64,000 bases of DNA. Origin: Semisulcospira habei (taxonomy: Eukaryota > Mollusca > Gastropoda > Semisulcospiridae). Under the pieces are notes generated by a model. That model saw only the letters and a list, made by a program, of their open reading frames with translations, was not told the origin of the DNA and made no database searches. The translations under genes and the position numbers were made by a program. Positions 1-11,215 of the stretch are shown here, piece after piece. The stretch is from the NCBI GenBank assembly GCA_036245525.1, contig BTPG01000004.1, positions 16,855,631 through 16,919,630 on the forward strand. Reading direction: 5' to 3'. The stretch's first letter is position 1. The number at the start of each line of letters is the position of its first letter.

Positions 1-1130
1 TTGAAGTCTTTATCATTAACCCGATTCAACATATGAAAAGTATAACGATATTTTGATAACATAGACAGTAGGAGCCCAGAAAAAAACATTTTAGTGAAGA
101 GATCCATCAAATAAAAAGACACATTAAGCAAATGTGCACCACCCCCTCTAGTTTGGTTTTGATCGCGAGGATGTCGCATTGAAAGAGCTCTACTGAAGAT
201 CACATCTGTAACAGAAGAAGAGACTTCAAAGTCTCTTCTTCTGTTACAGATGCGGTCTTCAGATGACAACTCCAAAACAATGTTAGTCATATCAGCCTGG
301 ATCTTGGAGTCTAAACCCCAAAGGGGAGCTTTTACGGTAATATTTTAACACATTAGGCGGGCAATGCAGCCTTGATATGAAAATATTGACCCAAACACAA
401 AGCCGCGACTCCCACCACCCGTGAACGGATGACTTAAGGAGAAATATATACGGGTTCTCCCTCTCACCCGGGATACAAGAGGCAACACAAGGGGGAGGGG
501 AAGTGCTCAAGACCACCCCAGGAAAACAAACTTTCCCCTGCCAGTTCTATTCTCTCGCGCACGGCGGGCAAATTAAAAGTGTGTAGAGGAGTGTCACCGA
601 TACCTTCTTGGGCCGACGGTAAACTGTTTGCATGGGGCTCGATTTCATGCTCTTAGGCAGCACCACCCTCATGCTCCTCCAGTCGGGGAACTTTAACCCT
701 GTAACTGTCGCGACACGACAACCAGCAGCCGACTGCAAGAGGCGGGGGCTCATGAGGATCTATGCCTCTTGAATTCTCCGTTTGTGTCCTTGTTCCTAGA
801 CGCAGATCGGCTATCGCGCGTTCAGTCTGTGACAGTGTCAGACATGTCGTCCTCAGTCGGTGGCATCGAAGGGGTTAATGTCACACAGATGCATATGGGA
901 CCAGTCATTACTAGGAGGAGGGAGAGATCCTCGATTTGGCAGAAGTTCATGAGTATCCCACGCCGTTGCTCGATGGATTCTAGAGGCACTTTATTTGCCA
1001 TATATGTTTGCCGGACGTTTTGCTGCTTTTTCAATAAAGCGACCATTGATTCAAGGTTGTGTGGTGCGGTCTCAGGAGGTCTTCCTGGTAGCGCAGTGGA
1101 CTGCAAAGTCCGCAGTGACAACGAAGACAT
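1..1130. other. Non-coding stretch with a perfect hairpin and a hairpin half-copy
   Basis: I see no supportable gene here; the short open frames overlap on both strands and lack codon structure. A near-perfect palindrome of ~70 bases lies at about 194-262, with arms reading CATCTGTAACAGAAGAAG and its complement. Just after it, a segment ending near 300 resembles the right end of the GGCGCC-core palindromes. At 748-770 there is the right half of a CATAGAT-type hairpin. Confidence 0.5.
194..262. repeat. Near-perfect hairpin palindrome
   Basis: Two ~34-base arms meet at AGACTTCAAAGTCT. The arms are almost identical complements, with a mismatch near the outer end. No other copy is seen in the window. 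Confidence 0.75.
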
Positions 1131-1263
1131 TTAACTCATTGTGCCCGAGGTACGAACTACCTACATTTTGGAGTTATCTTCCGAGGACTGCATTACAATT
1201 CAGGAGACAGATCGACCATGGTAGTTCAAGGGTAGTGGCAGAATAGCTTGGCGCCTATATGCG

Positions 1264-2085
1264 GAAGAGCATCGCCCTCCCCACATCACCATCGGCGAGT
1301 CCGAACTGAAGTCTGTACACCAGTTTACCTACCTTGGCTGCATCATCACGTCAGACGCCAAGCTGGACAAGGAGCTGGACAACAGGCTGGCAAAAGCGAA
1401 CAGTGCTTTCGGGCGACTATTCAAGCGGGTGTGGCACAATCAACAGCTGAAAAAAGGCACCAAGATCAGCGTGTACAGAGCTGTCGTCCTCACCACCCTG
1501 CTGTACGGTTCCGAGTCATGGGCCCTCTACCGCAGCCAACTACGACTCCTCGAACGCTTCCACCAGCGCTGCCTGCGTACCATCCTCAGCATTCACTGGA
1601 GTGACTATGTCACCAACGTCGAGGTCCTTGAACAGGCGGAAACTGTGAGCATCGAGGCTTTGCTGCTGCGGACACAGCTTCGCTGGGCGGGGCACGTCTC
1701 CAGGATGGAGGATCATCGCCTACCCAAGATCACTCTGTTCGGCGAGCTCGCCACTGGACACCGAGACAGAGGGGTACCAAAGAAGAGATACAAAGACGGT
1801 CTCAAGAAGTCGCTTAGTGTCTGCCAAATCGACCACCGCCAGTGGTCTTCGCTTGCTGCGGACCGTGACACGTGGCGCTCTACCATTCACAAGGCAGCCG
1901 TCTCCTTTGAGGACTCTCGCAGAGCTAACCTTAAGGACAAGCGGCTTAGAAGAAAAAACAGAGTTGTCGTAACTCAGAACCCTGACCAGACCTTCCCCTG
2001 CAGCCACTGCGGTCGAACCTGCCTGTCCCGGATTGGCCTCCGCAGCCACGAAAATGCCTGCAGACGACGTGGGCAAGCCCTATAG
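1264..2085 (+). pseudogene. Reverse transcriptase C-terminal fragment
   Basis: One uninterrupted frame runs from the insertion boundary at 1264 to a TAG at 2083-2085, about 273 residues. The frame has no start codon of its own, because the 5' part of the element was never inserted. It begins in the post-catalytic region with FTYLGCIITSD and continues with LLYGSESWAL. It then shows RLLERFHQRCLR, RWAGHVSRMEDHRLPK and a basic segment RGVPKKRYKD. The YGSESW and WAGHV...R motifs are typical of the region after the RT fingers-palm domain in non-LTR retrotransposons. The extreme C terminus has a C2H2-like zinc finger, CSHCGRTC...H...C. The catalytic FADD segment and the endonuclease are missing, so this is a dead copy. 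Confidence 0.85.
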
Positions 2086-2112
2086 AATCTTCGTTCGCGA
2101 AGTCAAGCCAAG
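1264..2112 (+). mobile_element. 5'-truncated non-LTR retrotransposon, 3' end only
   Basis: About 850 bases carry the end of a LINE open frame and a very short 3' tail. It is inserted at the apex of a palindromic element and flanked by ATATGCG. No poly(A) tail is visible. The protein resembles the C-terminal part of RTE/CR1-like LINE proteins of invertebrates and fish; I cannot assign the clade. Confidence 0.75.
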
Positions 2113-2530
2113 ATATGCGCCAAGCTATTCTGCCACCACCCTTGAACTATCATGGTCGAGCTATATCTTGCTGTAGTGTGTCGCGGGCAGAATGAGTTAA
2201 AAGAGGTTTGAAGCCTGTCTACGCTACAAGTGCACATCAAATGAAAACAATGATCTGAGACCATGAAAAAGAAAAATAGAGAAAAATAAATTCTTTGGGT
2301 CACTGACTAAAAGTGAGACGCATCAGCACATTACAAAAAGCCATAGTGCAATGTGCGATTGTCTTTCAGGTTGGACCTCACGGCCTATTGCCCTTGTGAG
2401 TAATAATGTCAAGTACGAGATGAATAAACAGTTGTTGTTGTTGTTGTGTTGTTTTTTTTTGTTTGTTTGTTTGTGTTTTTGGTTGTTGTTGTTTGGTTTT
2501 TTTTAGGGGGGATGTTATTGTTTGTGGGTT

Positions 2531-2565
<35 letters not shown>

Positions 2566-2599
2566 GGGGGGGGGCACCACTTTCAGATGAGATCAACTG

Positions 2600-2670
2600 T
2601 CATTAAAGACCATCATTTAGGTGGCTGTGGCTGTGGCTGTGGCCACCTAAATATGGTCTTTAATGACAGG
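2600..2670. repeat. Palindrome with (TGTGGC)n centre
   Basis: The arms read TGTCATTAAAGACCAT and the complement ATGGTCTTTAATGACA. They enclose TTTAGGTGG, a short GGCTGT repeat and CCACCTAAA. Confidence 0.75.
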
Positions 2671-2905
2671 TGACGCTTTTTGCCCTTCGTGATTTCACTT
2701 GAGACAGCGTTCATCTTTTAAGACAGTCTTTCTTCTCGTATAAAAAAAAAAACCCGAAGTTATAAAAGCAGAGTCCACGGTACTATGATAAAATCAACTC
2801 CAGCATGTCGTCTCTTCAGCAGTTAAGTCTTGGAAAGAAATCCGGCCGCTAGACTACAACAGCCATAAAATTCATATCAAACTCTTGACAGTCACCACCC
2901 TTCCA

Positions 2906-2976
2906 TCTGCAGGGCGCATAGATTATCATGGACCTATGCGAGTGCAGGGGTCTCATGCGAATTAGTGCCTCTTGAT
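2906..2976. repeat. CATAGAT/CTCATGAG hairpin, degenerate
   Basis: The left arm has GCGCATAGATTATCATGG and the right arm TCTCATGCGAATTAGTGCCT. Several mismatches mark an old copy. Confidence 0.55.
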
Positions 2977-3210
2977 GATACAGATCGGCTGCATTTTCTT
3001 ACGTTTCTGCACCGTAGACGGAGGGGGAAACACAGCATAATATTTTAAGTCTGCGACTACGATAGAACTACAGAAGCATTGGCTATAACTTCTCTTTGTG
3101 CTGAGCTAAGCCTCACACGAGGGACCAGCCGTCATATAACTGTATCCTTTCCATTAGATGGTCGACAGCGAGCGTACTCCGTTTGTTGAACGTGATCCCC
3201 GTACACAAAA

Positions 3211-3290
3211 TGTCCTCGGGCCGACGTCAGTCTTAGCTGGCACGCGCACGACAGTGCGCGTGCCAACTAAGGCTGTCGTCGGCCTGTGGT
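3211..3290. repeat. GTGCGCG-core palindrome
   Basis: An ~80-base palindrome centred on GCACGACAGTGCGCGTGCC, with outer arms CGGGCCGACG and CGTCGGCC. Related copies lie near 19015, 19207 and 48275. Confidence 0.7.
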
Positions 3291-3977
3291 CCTTTCGCTT
3301 ACGGCCCCCTGAGACAATGTAACATAGCAAGTGCCGTCACCACGAGAATATGGGTATTATGTCGCTTTGCTTTGCTCTTCCAGTGCATCCACAAAATCTC
3401 CACAGTCCGCCTAGTCCTCCGTCAGCAAGAGGCATAGAAGAAGCATAGATCGTTATGGATCCCTGCAAGATGTGGGGCTTAAGGAGATATGTGCCACCCC
3501 CTGCCTCATTTACGCCTGATATCGAAGAGCGAGGTTTTCAACGGTCTCTGCCGAGAACTGTTCTAATCCTTTGCGAATGCCGTCTAGCGTTCTGACCATC
3601 GTTTTAATAGCGCGACCTCCGCAAAGTCGCGAGCTTGTGCATAGCGCGCACCCACAGGAGATAATGTTTCTAATTGTCTGCTCCTCCGATTTCAATTAGG
3701 CGCCCGATACGGACAAACAAAGGGAAGCAATCCGGTTGAGACCTTCCGTCCTGCTCGGCACGCCACCTAGCCTCGTAAAAGACCGGTAACTCTAAGCCAT
3801 CTCGGTGATTCCCTGTTCGATTTCAGTCGTCAAACTTGGAAGAGACGCTCGCCCAGACGGGTCAGGATTCTCTTTCAAAAGATCACGATCGGAAATTGTC
3901 AGTCAGCAAACTTTGCACCGCTACTTCTATAGCACCATGACACGACAGACGACAGTTTCCAAGCCAGAACATGGCGT

Positions 3978-4045
3978 CTGCAAGAAGTATAGATTTTAAT
4001 GGGTCCCTGCGAATGCAGGGACTCATGAGAATCTATACCTCTTGC
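3978..4045. repeat. CATAGAT/CTCATGAG hairpin
   Basis: GCAAGAAGTATAGATTTT pairs imperfectly with AATCTATACCTCTTGC around the centre CCCTGCGAATGCAGGG. Confidence 0.7.
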
Positions 4046-4278
4046 TCGTTAAGCTCGGACTCGTTTACTCATCTTACTCCCTAGACGGACGGAGCTATCA
4101 GGTTAAAAGTCTTCGACGGTCGCGCCCTTTGGGGCAGGAGAAGATAATCTGATGGTGTTGTGTTGCAAATCGGCTCAGGGGCAGCGGCAAGGCGGATTTG
4201 GAATCTCCATGGGAGTGAGCGCAGCTCACGATGCGATCATTGAACGACATCTTCGTTGCTTCCCTCGCCGCATCAATG

Positions 4279-4373
4279 TTTAACCCTTTGGCTGTCGGTA
4301 GCGGTTTTGTCGCGATGATTCCCTGCAGGAATCACCGCAAAAAAACAACTGCTACCGACAGTCAAAGGGTTAA
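4279..4373. mobile_element. TTAA palindromic MITE, CGCGATGAT family
   Basis: It starts TTAACCCTTTGGCTGTCGG and ends with the complement ending GGGTTAA, 95 bases in all. The centre is GATTCCCTGCAGGAATCA. The TTAA ends with CCC just inside are what piggyBac-type non-autonomous elements show; that assignment is an inference. Confidence 0.75.
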
Positions 4374-4448
4374 AATTGTCTGCAGCTCGAAAACGTTGAC
4401 TGTAGACAGGCACGACCTTCCAGGATTACCTTTTTAATAATAATATGC

Positions 4449-4515
4449 GTGCTGATCTGTGATTTTGGATTTTACGGCTCAATGCCGTATGGTCCGAAGC
4501 CACAGACCGACACAC
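4449..4515. repeat. TGGTCTGTGATTTTGG palindrome, degenerate
   Basis: The arms GTGCTGATCTGTGATTTTGG and CACAGACCGACACAC enclose TTACGGCTCAATGCCGTA. Confidence 0.6.
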
Positions 4516-4654
4516 ACAATGTCCAAAGGGAAAGCAATCTCCCTTTTATGACCTGCCGGCAAGAGAAAGCCCTAACTTGAATTGTGTGACTGCACTATTG
4601 TCTCTGTAGTGCAGGATGGCATGATTTAAAACGAAGAGTAAAATAATACACGTG

Positions 4655-4815
4655 GCTGATTAGTTTTGGGTTTAACGTCCACGGCGCCGGAGTAATAATG
4701 GACGGCCTTTAGGGGCGGGTTATTGGGGACAAAGCCGGACAGCTATTGCCTATAAAGTACGACCTGAACTCTGATCAATTCAGGCTCACAGCCACTTTGA
4801 TTTACCACGACCTTT
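4655..4815. repeat. Interspersed repeat with GTTTAACGTCCACGGC head
   Basis: This stretch shares long blocks with 40684-40845: GTTTAACGTCCACGGC, TAATGGACGG, GGGCGGGTTA, TTGCCTAT and CACTTTGATTTACCA. A fragment of the same head is at 47188-47210. It is probably the antisense end of a short retroposon. Confidence 0.6.
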
Positions 4816-5014
4816 AAACTGACACGTTATTTTGTAAGCCCGTATTCTTTCCCTAAATGAAGTAATACACTACATGGATGTGTTGTGACGTAGTACACAT
4901 ATTGTCGCAAATGAGGTGAAGGGCGCCACCGTCTGTTTTTAATTTAACGGTTTCCAGAACAACTGATGTCTGCAATATAGTCATGTTCTCGATGACCATC
5001 AGGCATTCAGTTTG

Positions 5015-5109
5015 TTAAGCCTTAGCGTGTCGGTAGCGGTTTTAGTCGCGATGATTCCTGGAGGAATCATCGCGACTAAAACCGCTACCGACACAAAAAA
5101 AAAGGTTAA
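5015..5109. mobile_element. TTAA palindromic MITE, CGCGATGAT family
   Basis: A near-perfect 95-base copy with centre GATTCCTGGAGGAATC. The outer left end is worn (TTAAGCCTTAGCG) and the right end carries a short A-run before GGTTAA. Confidence 0.75.
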
Positions 5110-5301
5110 AAGTGATCTTGCGTATCAAGTGCATTTACATTCCGCTTAACTTATAACAGATTTTTTTTTTTTCACTCAGTGCATTGATCTAGCTTTCTTT
5201 GTAAGGCTCCGTTTCAACACAGCTAGGCTTTTTGGGATTATTCTTCCCAGATCTCGCGCTAAAACTGTTTGTCTTTCTCTTAAGTGTTACGCTGAAAACT
5301 G

Positions 5302-5385
5302 AAATTCAGCTGAGAGAACAAGGGTGAGTTCGGCGGAAGGCTGTAGCCTTCCGCCGAACTCACCCTTGTTCTCTCAGCTGAATTT
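5302..5385. repeat. Perfect 83-base palindrome
   Basis: The arms AAATTCAGCTGAGAGAACAA and their complement are identical up to the centre AGGCTGTAGCCT. No TTAA is seen at its ends and there is no second copy in the window. The lack of mismatches suggests a young insertion or active correction. Confidence 0.8.
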
Positions 5386-6247
5386 TATGAGCTAAATGTG
5401 TCTTACTTCAGAGCTGAATACATTGGTAACACTTTGCATACAGATGAATAATTTCTTTGGACTTACCTTCTGATGTTATATGCCCGGAAAAAATTGTCAT
5501 ACTCTAAACCGGGAAGTTCAAGAATGACAATGGCCATCCACCTAATCATTGTTCTTTTAACCTTTACTTTTGAAACACAACGAGAAGAACATCGAGGTAA
5601 ACTTATATTATCCTAATGAGCCCCCCTCAGTTTTATCCACGCTCCTTTGCCTGCTGGGGATCTTTGTCTTTTTTTTTTTCCAATGATTCTAAAAACACAA
5701 TTATTTGCGTCCAGCGGCAGGGAATGGGTTAGGCAAAATGCTTTTGGTTAACCCTGCACTTCAAAATTGAACACCGCCCCACTGCAAGAGACATAGATCC
5801 TCTTGCTTACACCAATCTGTATCCATGTTCCTTAGACAACCGTGGTTCTTTCGCGTTGAATGAACACAAATTCATAAACTGTGTTCACAGTCAGTGAAGT
5901 GGTTAAACGCTAGCATGTAATTAAATCGCCGCGAACGTCCAAAAATCATCATTTAAAATTTTAATGTAACGTCATCGGTGACTGAACAAACAAAAAAATA
6001 AAAAATTATGACCACTTCAGAACTTTTTATTGTAGGACTCGCGGTCACCTGACTGTGAAATATCACACATATCACTCAATCTACTGTCAAGCTTCAGGTT
6101 TTCAAAAGTAATGCACTGAAGCGTAACGCCATTTACATCAAAATGGAATCACAGCCGTGACGAAGACACAGAACTTCATCCCATCCATGTTTTAATCGAT
6201 TAGATCTGTCCAGTGAATCCTACTCCACGTGCAGTCTCTTAAAATTG

Positions 6248-6312
6248 CAAGACTGACATAGATTCGGATGTGCTCCTGCAGTCGCAGGGGCTCTTGTGAA
6301 TCTATGCCTTTG
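6248..6312. repeat. CATAGAT/CTCATGAG hairpin
   Basis: ACATAGATTCGGATG pairs imperfectly with TGTGAATCTATG around CTCCTGCAGTCGCAGGGG. Confidence 0.65.
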
Positions 6313-6530
6313 CCTACCAAGATTTGGGCCAGCTTTCCCTCAAACTGAGGATGTTCCTCTAGGTTTGGTGCAGGTCTTGTAAACAAGTCCTGAAACGATC
6401 CCCTATCCACCTTTCCATCTCAATTACGACAACTCCGAGGAAATGCATAGAGATGCTCTTATCTCCCCTGTTCCATTAAAGGTCGCTATGACCGTTTCGT
6501 TTCAAGCTGACAATGACAGCGAAACATCTG

Positions 6531-6751
6531 TTAACCCATTTAACCCCACGGCCGCATTTCTCCGATTTTGGAGTTGTCAACTAAAGACTATGTGCCAGTT
6601 GCAGGAGATGAATCGACCATAATAATTCAAGGGTATTGCCAAATTAGCTTGGCGCCTAATGGCGGCAAGCTAATCTGGCACTACCTTGAACTGTCATGAT
6701 CGACCCATCTCCTGCTGTAGTGCGTAGGGCTGTTGAGGCCAAATGGGTTAA
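6531..6751. mobile_element. TTAA palindromic MITE, GGCGCC core
   Basis: A 221-base copy from TTAACCCATT to AATGGGTTAA. The apex is TTGGCGCCTAATGGCGGCAA. The arms diverge by many substitutions, marking an older copy. Confidence 0.8.
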
Positions 6752-6837
6752 TTTCATTTTCGTATCACAGATGAAGGCATTAAAACTGCGACATAAAATC
6801 ATGAAAACTGACCTTTATTTTGGCTGATTAGTTGGTT

Positions 6838-6906
6838 GGTTGGATGGATGGTTGGATGAATGGATGGATGGATGGATGGATGGATGGATGGATGGATGGA
6901 TGGATG
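6838..6906. repeat. (TGGA)n microsatellite
   Basis: Roughly 17 copies of a GGAT/TGGA tetranucleotide. Confidence 0.9.
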
Positions 6907-8334
6907 GTGACAGTCACTGTGTTGCGTTCTTTGATTGTTTGCTGCTGTGTTGCTATTTTTTTTAAGCTAAATAGACATTGTTCGGAAATCAGAAGTCTTG
7001 CAAAATTTAAAGTTTTTTTGTTTGTTTTTGTGGGTTTTTTTACGCAAACAGTGGATAAAAACGTCCGGACAAACGTGCGGTACGCGCAGCTTTGTACCTA
7101 CTTCTAAAATTGCCATTTGTCAAGTGTTGTAACTAGGATGATGATGGTGATAACGACAGTGATGAGGATGACGTTGACTATGACGACGACGTCAATGATG
7201 ATGATGCATCAGCGAAAACACTCCTTTCTGTAATACACAGTGCCCTGAACAAACGACGTACAGTGATTAAATACAATCTGAACATTTCATATCTTTGACG
7301 AAAGCATCTTTCATAAAGCCGACTCATGTTCGCCACGGGGGCAATTTTCTGCTTCAAAGGCGAGAGATCAGGCATATCAAACAGTTCAGAAAGTGTGAAA
7401 TTACTTCTGCTAGTCATACAACACAGTACAGTAATTTACTGAAATCCAGAAAACTACTCACGGGCGGATCGGTGGGAGGGGGGGAGGGGTACAAGGGTTC
7501 CGAGACTCACCCACCACCCACCCCGACGCCCCAAAATACTTATAAGCCACTACATCCTGAGGGTTTTTTTTTTGTTTTTGTTTTTGTCTACCGTATTCAA
7601 AATACGGTAGACTTTGAAATGGGGATGGTCGGAGCGCGGCATTCTGGGGCATGCAAGTGACGTTTTTGGCTTGTGGGGCAGAAATTCTGGCAAAGAAGTA
7701 ACAAGATTAAACCAAGATGGGATGAACCATAACCCACAAAGTCTCTTCTACATGAGAGCTGTCTTTGCTGTAAAGGGTCTCTACCTTTTGTCTTTGCTGT
7801 AAATGGTCTCTACCTTTTGTCTTTGACTTGATTCTGATGTTGTAATATCTACTTTTGAAAAAGCTTCGCAGATGTGCCAATGCGCCATAGTGAACTCTAT
7901 AAGGGGCGCGCGCAGTGCATACACGTCATTGGTTTGTCAAACGTCATTTGTCATGACGTATTTTTTCGTTGTTACGTAATTTTATATTTAACGTGATATC
8001 AGTTTCACTTTTGCTTCAAGACATTGGAAAATGGTGACAAAACTAGAATTTCACGGTACAATTTCAGTCTTGCTATAATTTGTGTGAAAGCAGGTTGACT
8101 TTACCTAGGTACATGTTATATTAAGTACACCTACATGCTCTTCTGAAAGCGCGTCTATGTGTGTATGTGTGTGCGTGCCGCGCTCCAAACACCCACAAGA
8201 GGCGTAGATGTTCATGAGCCCTCCGGGAACATGAGCATGTATGCCTTTTGGAGATGCACGGATATATCTGAGAGAAAAAAACGATCAAGCTAGAGAGAGA
8301 GTATTTAGAATATGTCTGCGTCGTGACGGAGTTG

Positions 8335-8438
<104 letters not shown>

Positions 8439-8763
8439 TCTCCAGATGTCAAGATTTTTTACTGTTTTACAGAAGACATAAACAGCCGTTTATAGGAAGT
8501 CGGTTGACCCATATTAGAGTCCGTAAGTTTTGTCATATTTACTTGAATTTTTGCATATAACTAGTTTGGAGACAGACATTGGATGCCGTTCGTTAGCCAG
8601 CTTCGTATCCTTTCAACTTCTTTAATACAAATTAATTCTTTTCAGAAAAGAATTAAAACACTAAAAAAAAACTTTACCTCTAGAAAAAGTCAGACAGTGG
8701 CGGTGACGTAAAAGAGGCAACTCCGTCACCACGCAGACACTGACATAATACTCTAAATTTGTC

Positions 8764-8767
<4 letters not shown>

Positions 8768-8844
<77 letters not shown>

Positions 8845-8865
8845 CCTCTCTCTCTCTCTCTCTCT

Positions 8866-8921
<56 letters not shown>
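8768..8921. repeat. Compound (CT)n(CA)n microsatellite
   Basis: A CT tract broken once by CCCC, followed directly by about 25 CA units, in the right foldback arm. Confidence 0.95.
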
Positions 8922-8925
<4 letters not shown>

Positions 8926-9830
8926 TGCGCGCATCTCCAGGAGGAACAGAGCTATGTCTCTTGGAGATGTTTGGAGCGCGCGCGCATGTACGCACACACA
9001 CATCGTCGCGCTTTCAGAAGAGCATGCAGGTGACCCATGTACTTATATCATGTAGCTAGGTAAATTCAACCTGATTTCACACAAATTATAGCAAGACAGA
9101 AATTGTACGGTTTTAGTTATGTCACCATTTTCTCAAGCCTATGAAGCAAAAGTGAAACTCAGATCAGGTAAAATATAAAATTACGTAAAAACTAAAACTT
9201 ACGTCATGACAAATGACGTTTGAAAAATCAATGACGCGTATGTCCTGCGCCCCTTATAAAACTCACTGACACATTGGCAGATCTGCGAGACTTTTTGAAT
9301 AGGAGATAATTCAACAACAGAATCAGATGAAAGACAAAAGGTGGAGACCATTGACAGCGAGCACAGCTCTCATATAGAAGGAACTTTGTGGGCTATGGTT
9401 CATCCCATCTTGTTGAGATTAATTTCACGAATTATATGGATTAATCTTAAAACCATTGAATCTTTTTTACGCTGATATAACTTTATTTTTTTCTTTTACG
9501 ATAAAAAACTACCTTCTCATTAATACCCGCATGATTTTGTATTAGCATTGTTTGCATAAGCCTGCATGCTGTTTGTCCCGGCCCTGGGATAGGATTAGGT
9601 CAACATTGTGACCTGTAAGCCCTAGGCATGAAAATCAGCAAGAAAATTTGCGAAGTTGATTCTCTGATACGTCAAATGTTAGTACTGCGATGAGTGACGT
9701 ATAACATCGAGTCGTCACTACGAAAACGGCGTCGTGGGATTAATGATGCCATGACGTGAAGCTTCAAGTGACGTCATTTCGCTGGTCGTGCTATTATTCT
9801 TCTTCAGAATAGCAATGCTACGCCAGACCA

Positions 9831-10070
9831 CAGAGCTTACGAATGGCGGGAATCGCCGTGTGTCCGTCTTTATTTCGTTGTGCCAGTGTGTGTGGATCAG
9901 AGGGTGGGTTAGAGTAGAAGGAGATGGATTCCTGTCGCTATACGAGCCCACAGAGCATACTAATGGCGGGAAGCGCCGTGTGTCCGTCTTTATTTGTGTG
10001 CGCCGACGTGTGTTCATCAGAGGTTGGCTTAGAGAGGAGGGAAATGGATCAGCATAATAAGCCTAAAAAT
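9831..10070. repeat. 120-base tandem repeat, two copies
   Basis: CAGAGCTTAC at 9831 recurs as CAGAGCATAC at 9951, and AATGGCGGGAA...CGCCGTGTGTCCGTCTT matches in both. The period is exactly 120 bases, so a plus-strand frame stays open through both units. That frame is short and has no recognisable domain, so I do not call a gene. Confidence 0.8.
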
Positions 10071-10189
10071 ATGAAAAACTCTGAATGTTCCTAAAAGATA
10101 AACGCATCTGAGCTAAAAGCAATACGATAGACTTTGGGATGAAATCCTCATCTTGTTTAAATTGCTTATTGTTCTTTGGAGGCTACATT

Positions 10190-10336
10190 ACAGATTACAA
10201 GATAGATCAACCATTTTTGTTTAAGGGTGGTGCCAGAATAGCTTGGCGCCCCAGGCGCCAAGCTATTCTGGCACCACAATTGAACTACTATAGTCAAATT
10301 AATTTCAAGCAATAGTGTATCAGGATGAAAAGGGTT
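10190..10336. mobile_element. Partial GGCGCC-core palindrome
   Basis: Arms GGTGGTGCCAGAATAGCTTG and CAAGCTATTCTGGCACCAC meet at GCGCCCCAGGCGCC. The outer parts have decayed and no TTAA is left on the left side. Confidence 0.7.
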
Positions 10337-10365
10337 ACAATGTTGTTGTTTTCTTCCCCAGTTTG

Positions 10366-10500
10366 TCCCCACCCCCTTTCCTTTGATCTCACCCCAGCCC
10401 CCACCCCCTCCCCCTCCACCCGCCAGCCTCCCCCCCCCACCTCTCACCGCCCCCCACCCCCCCCCACCCCCCCCACCCCCACTCTGCCCTCCGCCCAAGT
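10366..10500. repeat. C-rich low-complexity tract
   Basis: Polypyrimidine, mainly runs of C broken by A or T. Open frames here (proline- or glycine-rich) are composition artefacts. Confidence 0.85.
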
Positions 10501-10629
10501 AGTTTGATATTTCAGTTGGTGGCGGAAAGACCCCCCCCCCCTTCTTCTTCCCCCTATACTTGTCCTTCAAAAGCGTGTTTCTTTTTTTGCTGGATGTTTT
10601 TATGGATTAAACGTGATAGCGATAGCTTA

Positions 10630-11215
10630 CTTACTTACTTACGCCTGTCACCCCTACCCGGGTATAGGCCGTCGACGAGAGACCTCCAGCAACTCCTGTC
10701 CTGTGCTTCTCCTTCGATTTTACTCCAGGTGGTTCCCAGTCTCTTGATGTCTGCTTGGAGGTCTCGACGCCAGGAGTTTCTCGGCCTACCTCTTTTCCTC
10801 TTTCCCTGGGGGTTCCATGACAATGCCTGCCTAGTGATACTGGAAGCTGGCTTTTTCAGACTGTGACCGATCCATCCCCATCTTCTTCGCCCAATTTCAT
10901 TCTCTGCTGTTATCTGCTCTGTTCTCTCCCAGAGTCTGACGTTGCTGATCTTCTCTGGCCAGTGGATTTTCAAAATTCTTCTAAGGCAACTGTTCATGAA
11001 GGTCTGTACTCTGTTGACTGTGGTTTTTGTCAATCTCCATGTCTCTGCTCCATATAGGAGAACTGCTTTTACATTGGAGTTAAAAATCCGGACTTTGGTG
11101 TGTTGTGACAGCTCTCTGGAACTCCACACTTTTTTCAACTGGAGAAAGGCTGCTCTGGCTTTACCGATTCGTGCTCTGACATCTGCATCAGTGCCGCCTT
11201 TTTTGTCTATGATGC
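10630..11215 (-). mobile_element. 586-base reverse-transcriptase retroposon with 14-base target duplication
   Basis: The element lies between two copies of ATAGCGATAGCTTA (10616-10629 and 11216-11229). Its 3' end, on the minus strand, is a short tandem tail of GTAA units rather than poly(A), as RTE-type LINEs have. Its 5' end, GCATCATAGACAAAAAAGG, is the same as in the second copy at 41655-42242. Confidence 0.9.
10635..11213 (-). pseudogene. Reverse transcriptase C-terminal fragment, frame open
   Basis: The minus-strand frame is open across the whole insert, about 190 residues. Motifs in order are GGTDADVRARIGKARAAF, VRIFNSNVKAVLLYGAETW, a segment ending SCLRRILKIHWPE, WERTEQ, RRWGWIGHSL, QGKRKRGRPRNSWRRDL, and the tail ending GRGDRR. 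This is the region after the catalytic palm of an RTE-like non-LTR reverse transcriptase. The catalytic domain and endonuclease are absent, so it cannot copy itself. The frame reads through the target duplication upstream, so any start codon there is accidental. Confidence 0.85.

Larger units (their letters stand above)
1131..2200. mobile_element. TTAA palindromic element (GGCGCC core) split by a retrotransposon
   Basis: The outer parts 1131-1256 and 2120-2200 are the two arms of a GGCGCC-core palindrome that starts TTAACTCATT and ends AATGAGTTAA. The central apex is interrupted by a reverse-transcriptase fragment at 1264-2112. ATATGCG occurs on both sides of the insert (1257-1263 and 2113-2119), consistent with a short target duplication. 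Confidence 0.8.
2201..6530. other. Intergenic stretch rich in palindromes
   Basis: No gene is supportable. It holds a T-run at about 2517-2563, several individual palindromes listed separately, a molluscan-type interspersed repeat near 4655-4815 and scattered degenerate hairpin halves (3425-3460, 5785-5800). The rest looks like unique AT-rich sequence. Confidence 0.5.

Noticed and set aside
1077..1130. Possible tRNA-derived SINE head (TGGTAGCGCAGTGGACTGC)
   Set aside because: An A-box-like string is present but no B box (GGTTCGA type) or cloverleaf could be found downstream.
769..1134. Overlapping open frames of 100-120 codons on both strands
   Set aside because: No domain, no splice context, both strands open over the same bases, and part lies in hairpin sequence.
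4655..4815. Possible gene fragment (GTCCACGGCGCCGGAG)
   Set aside because: The same block recurs at 40684 and 47188 without a conserved frame, so it is an interspersed repeat.
8680..9055. Long Arg/Glu, Ser/Leu and Val/Cys frames across microsatellites
   Set aside because: They arise from (CT)n and (CA)n in all frames. The same applies at 21635-22045, 23238-23767, 26586-26909, 40404-40787, 47191-47709 and 48671-49108.
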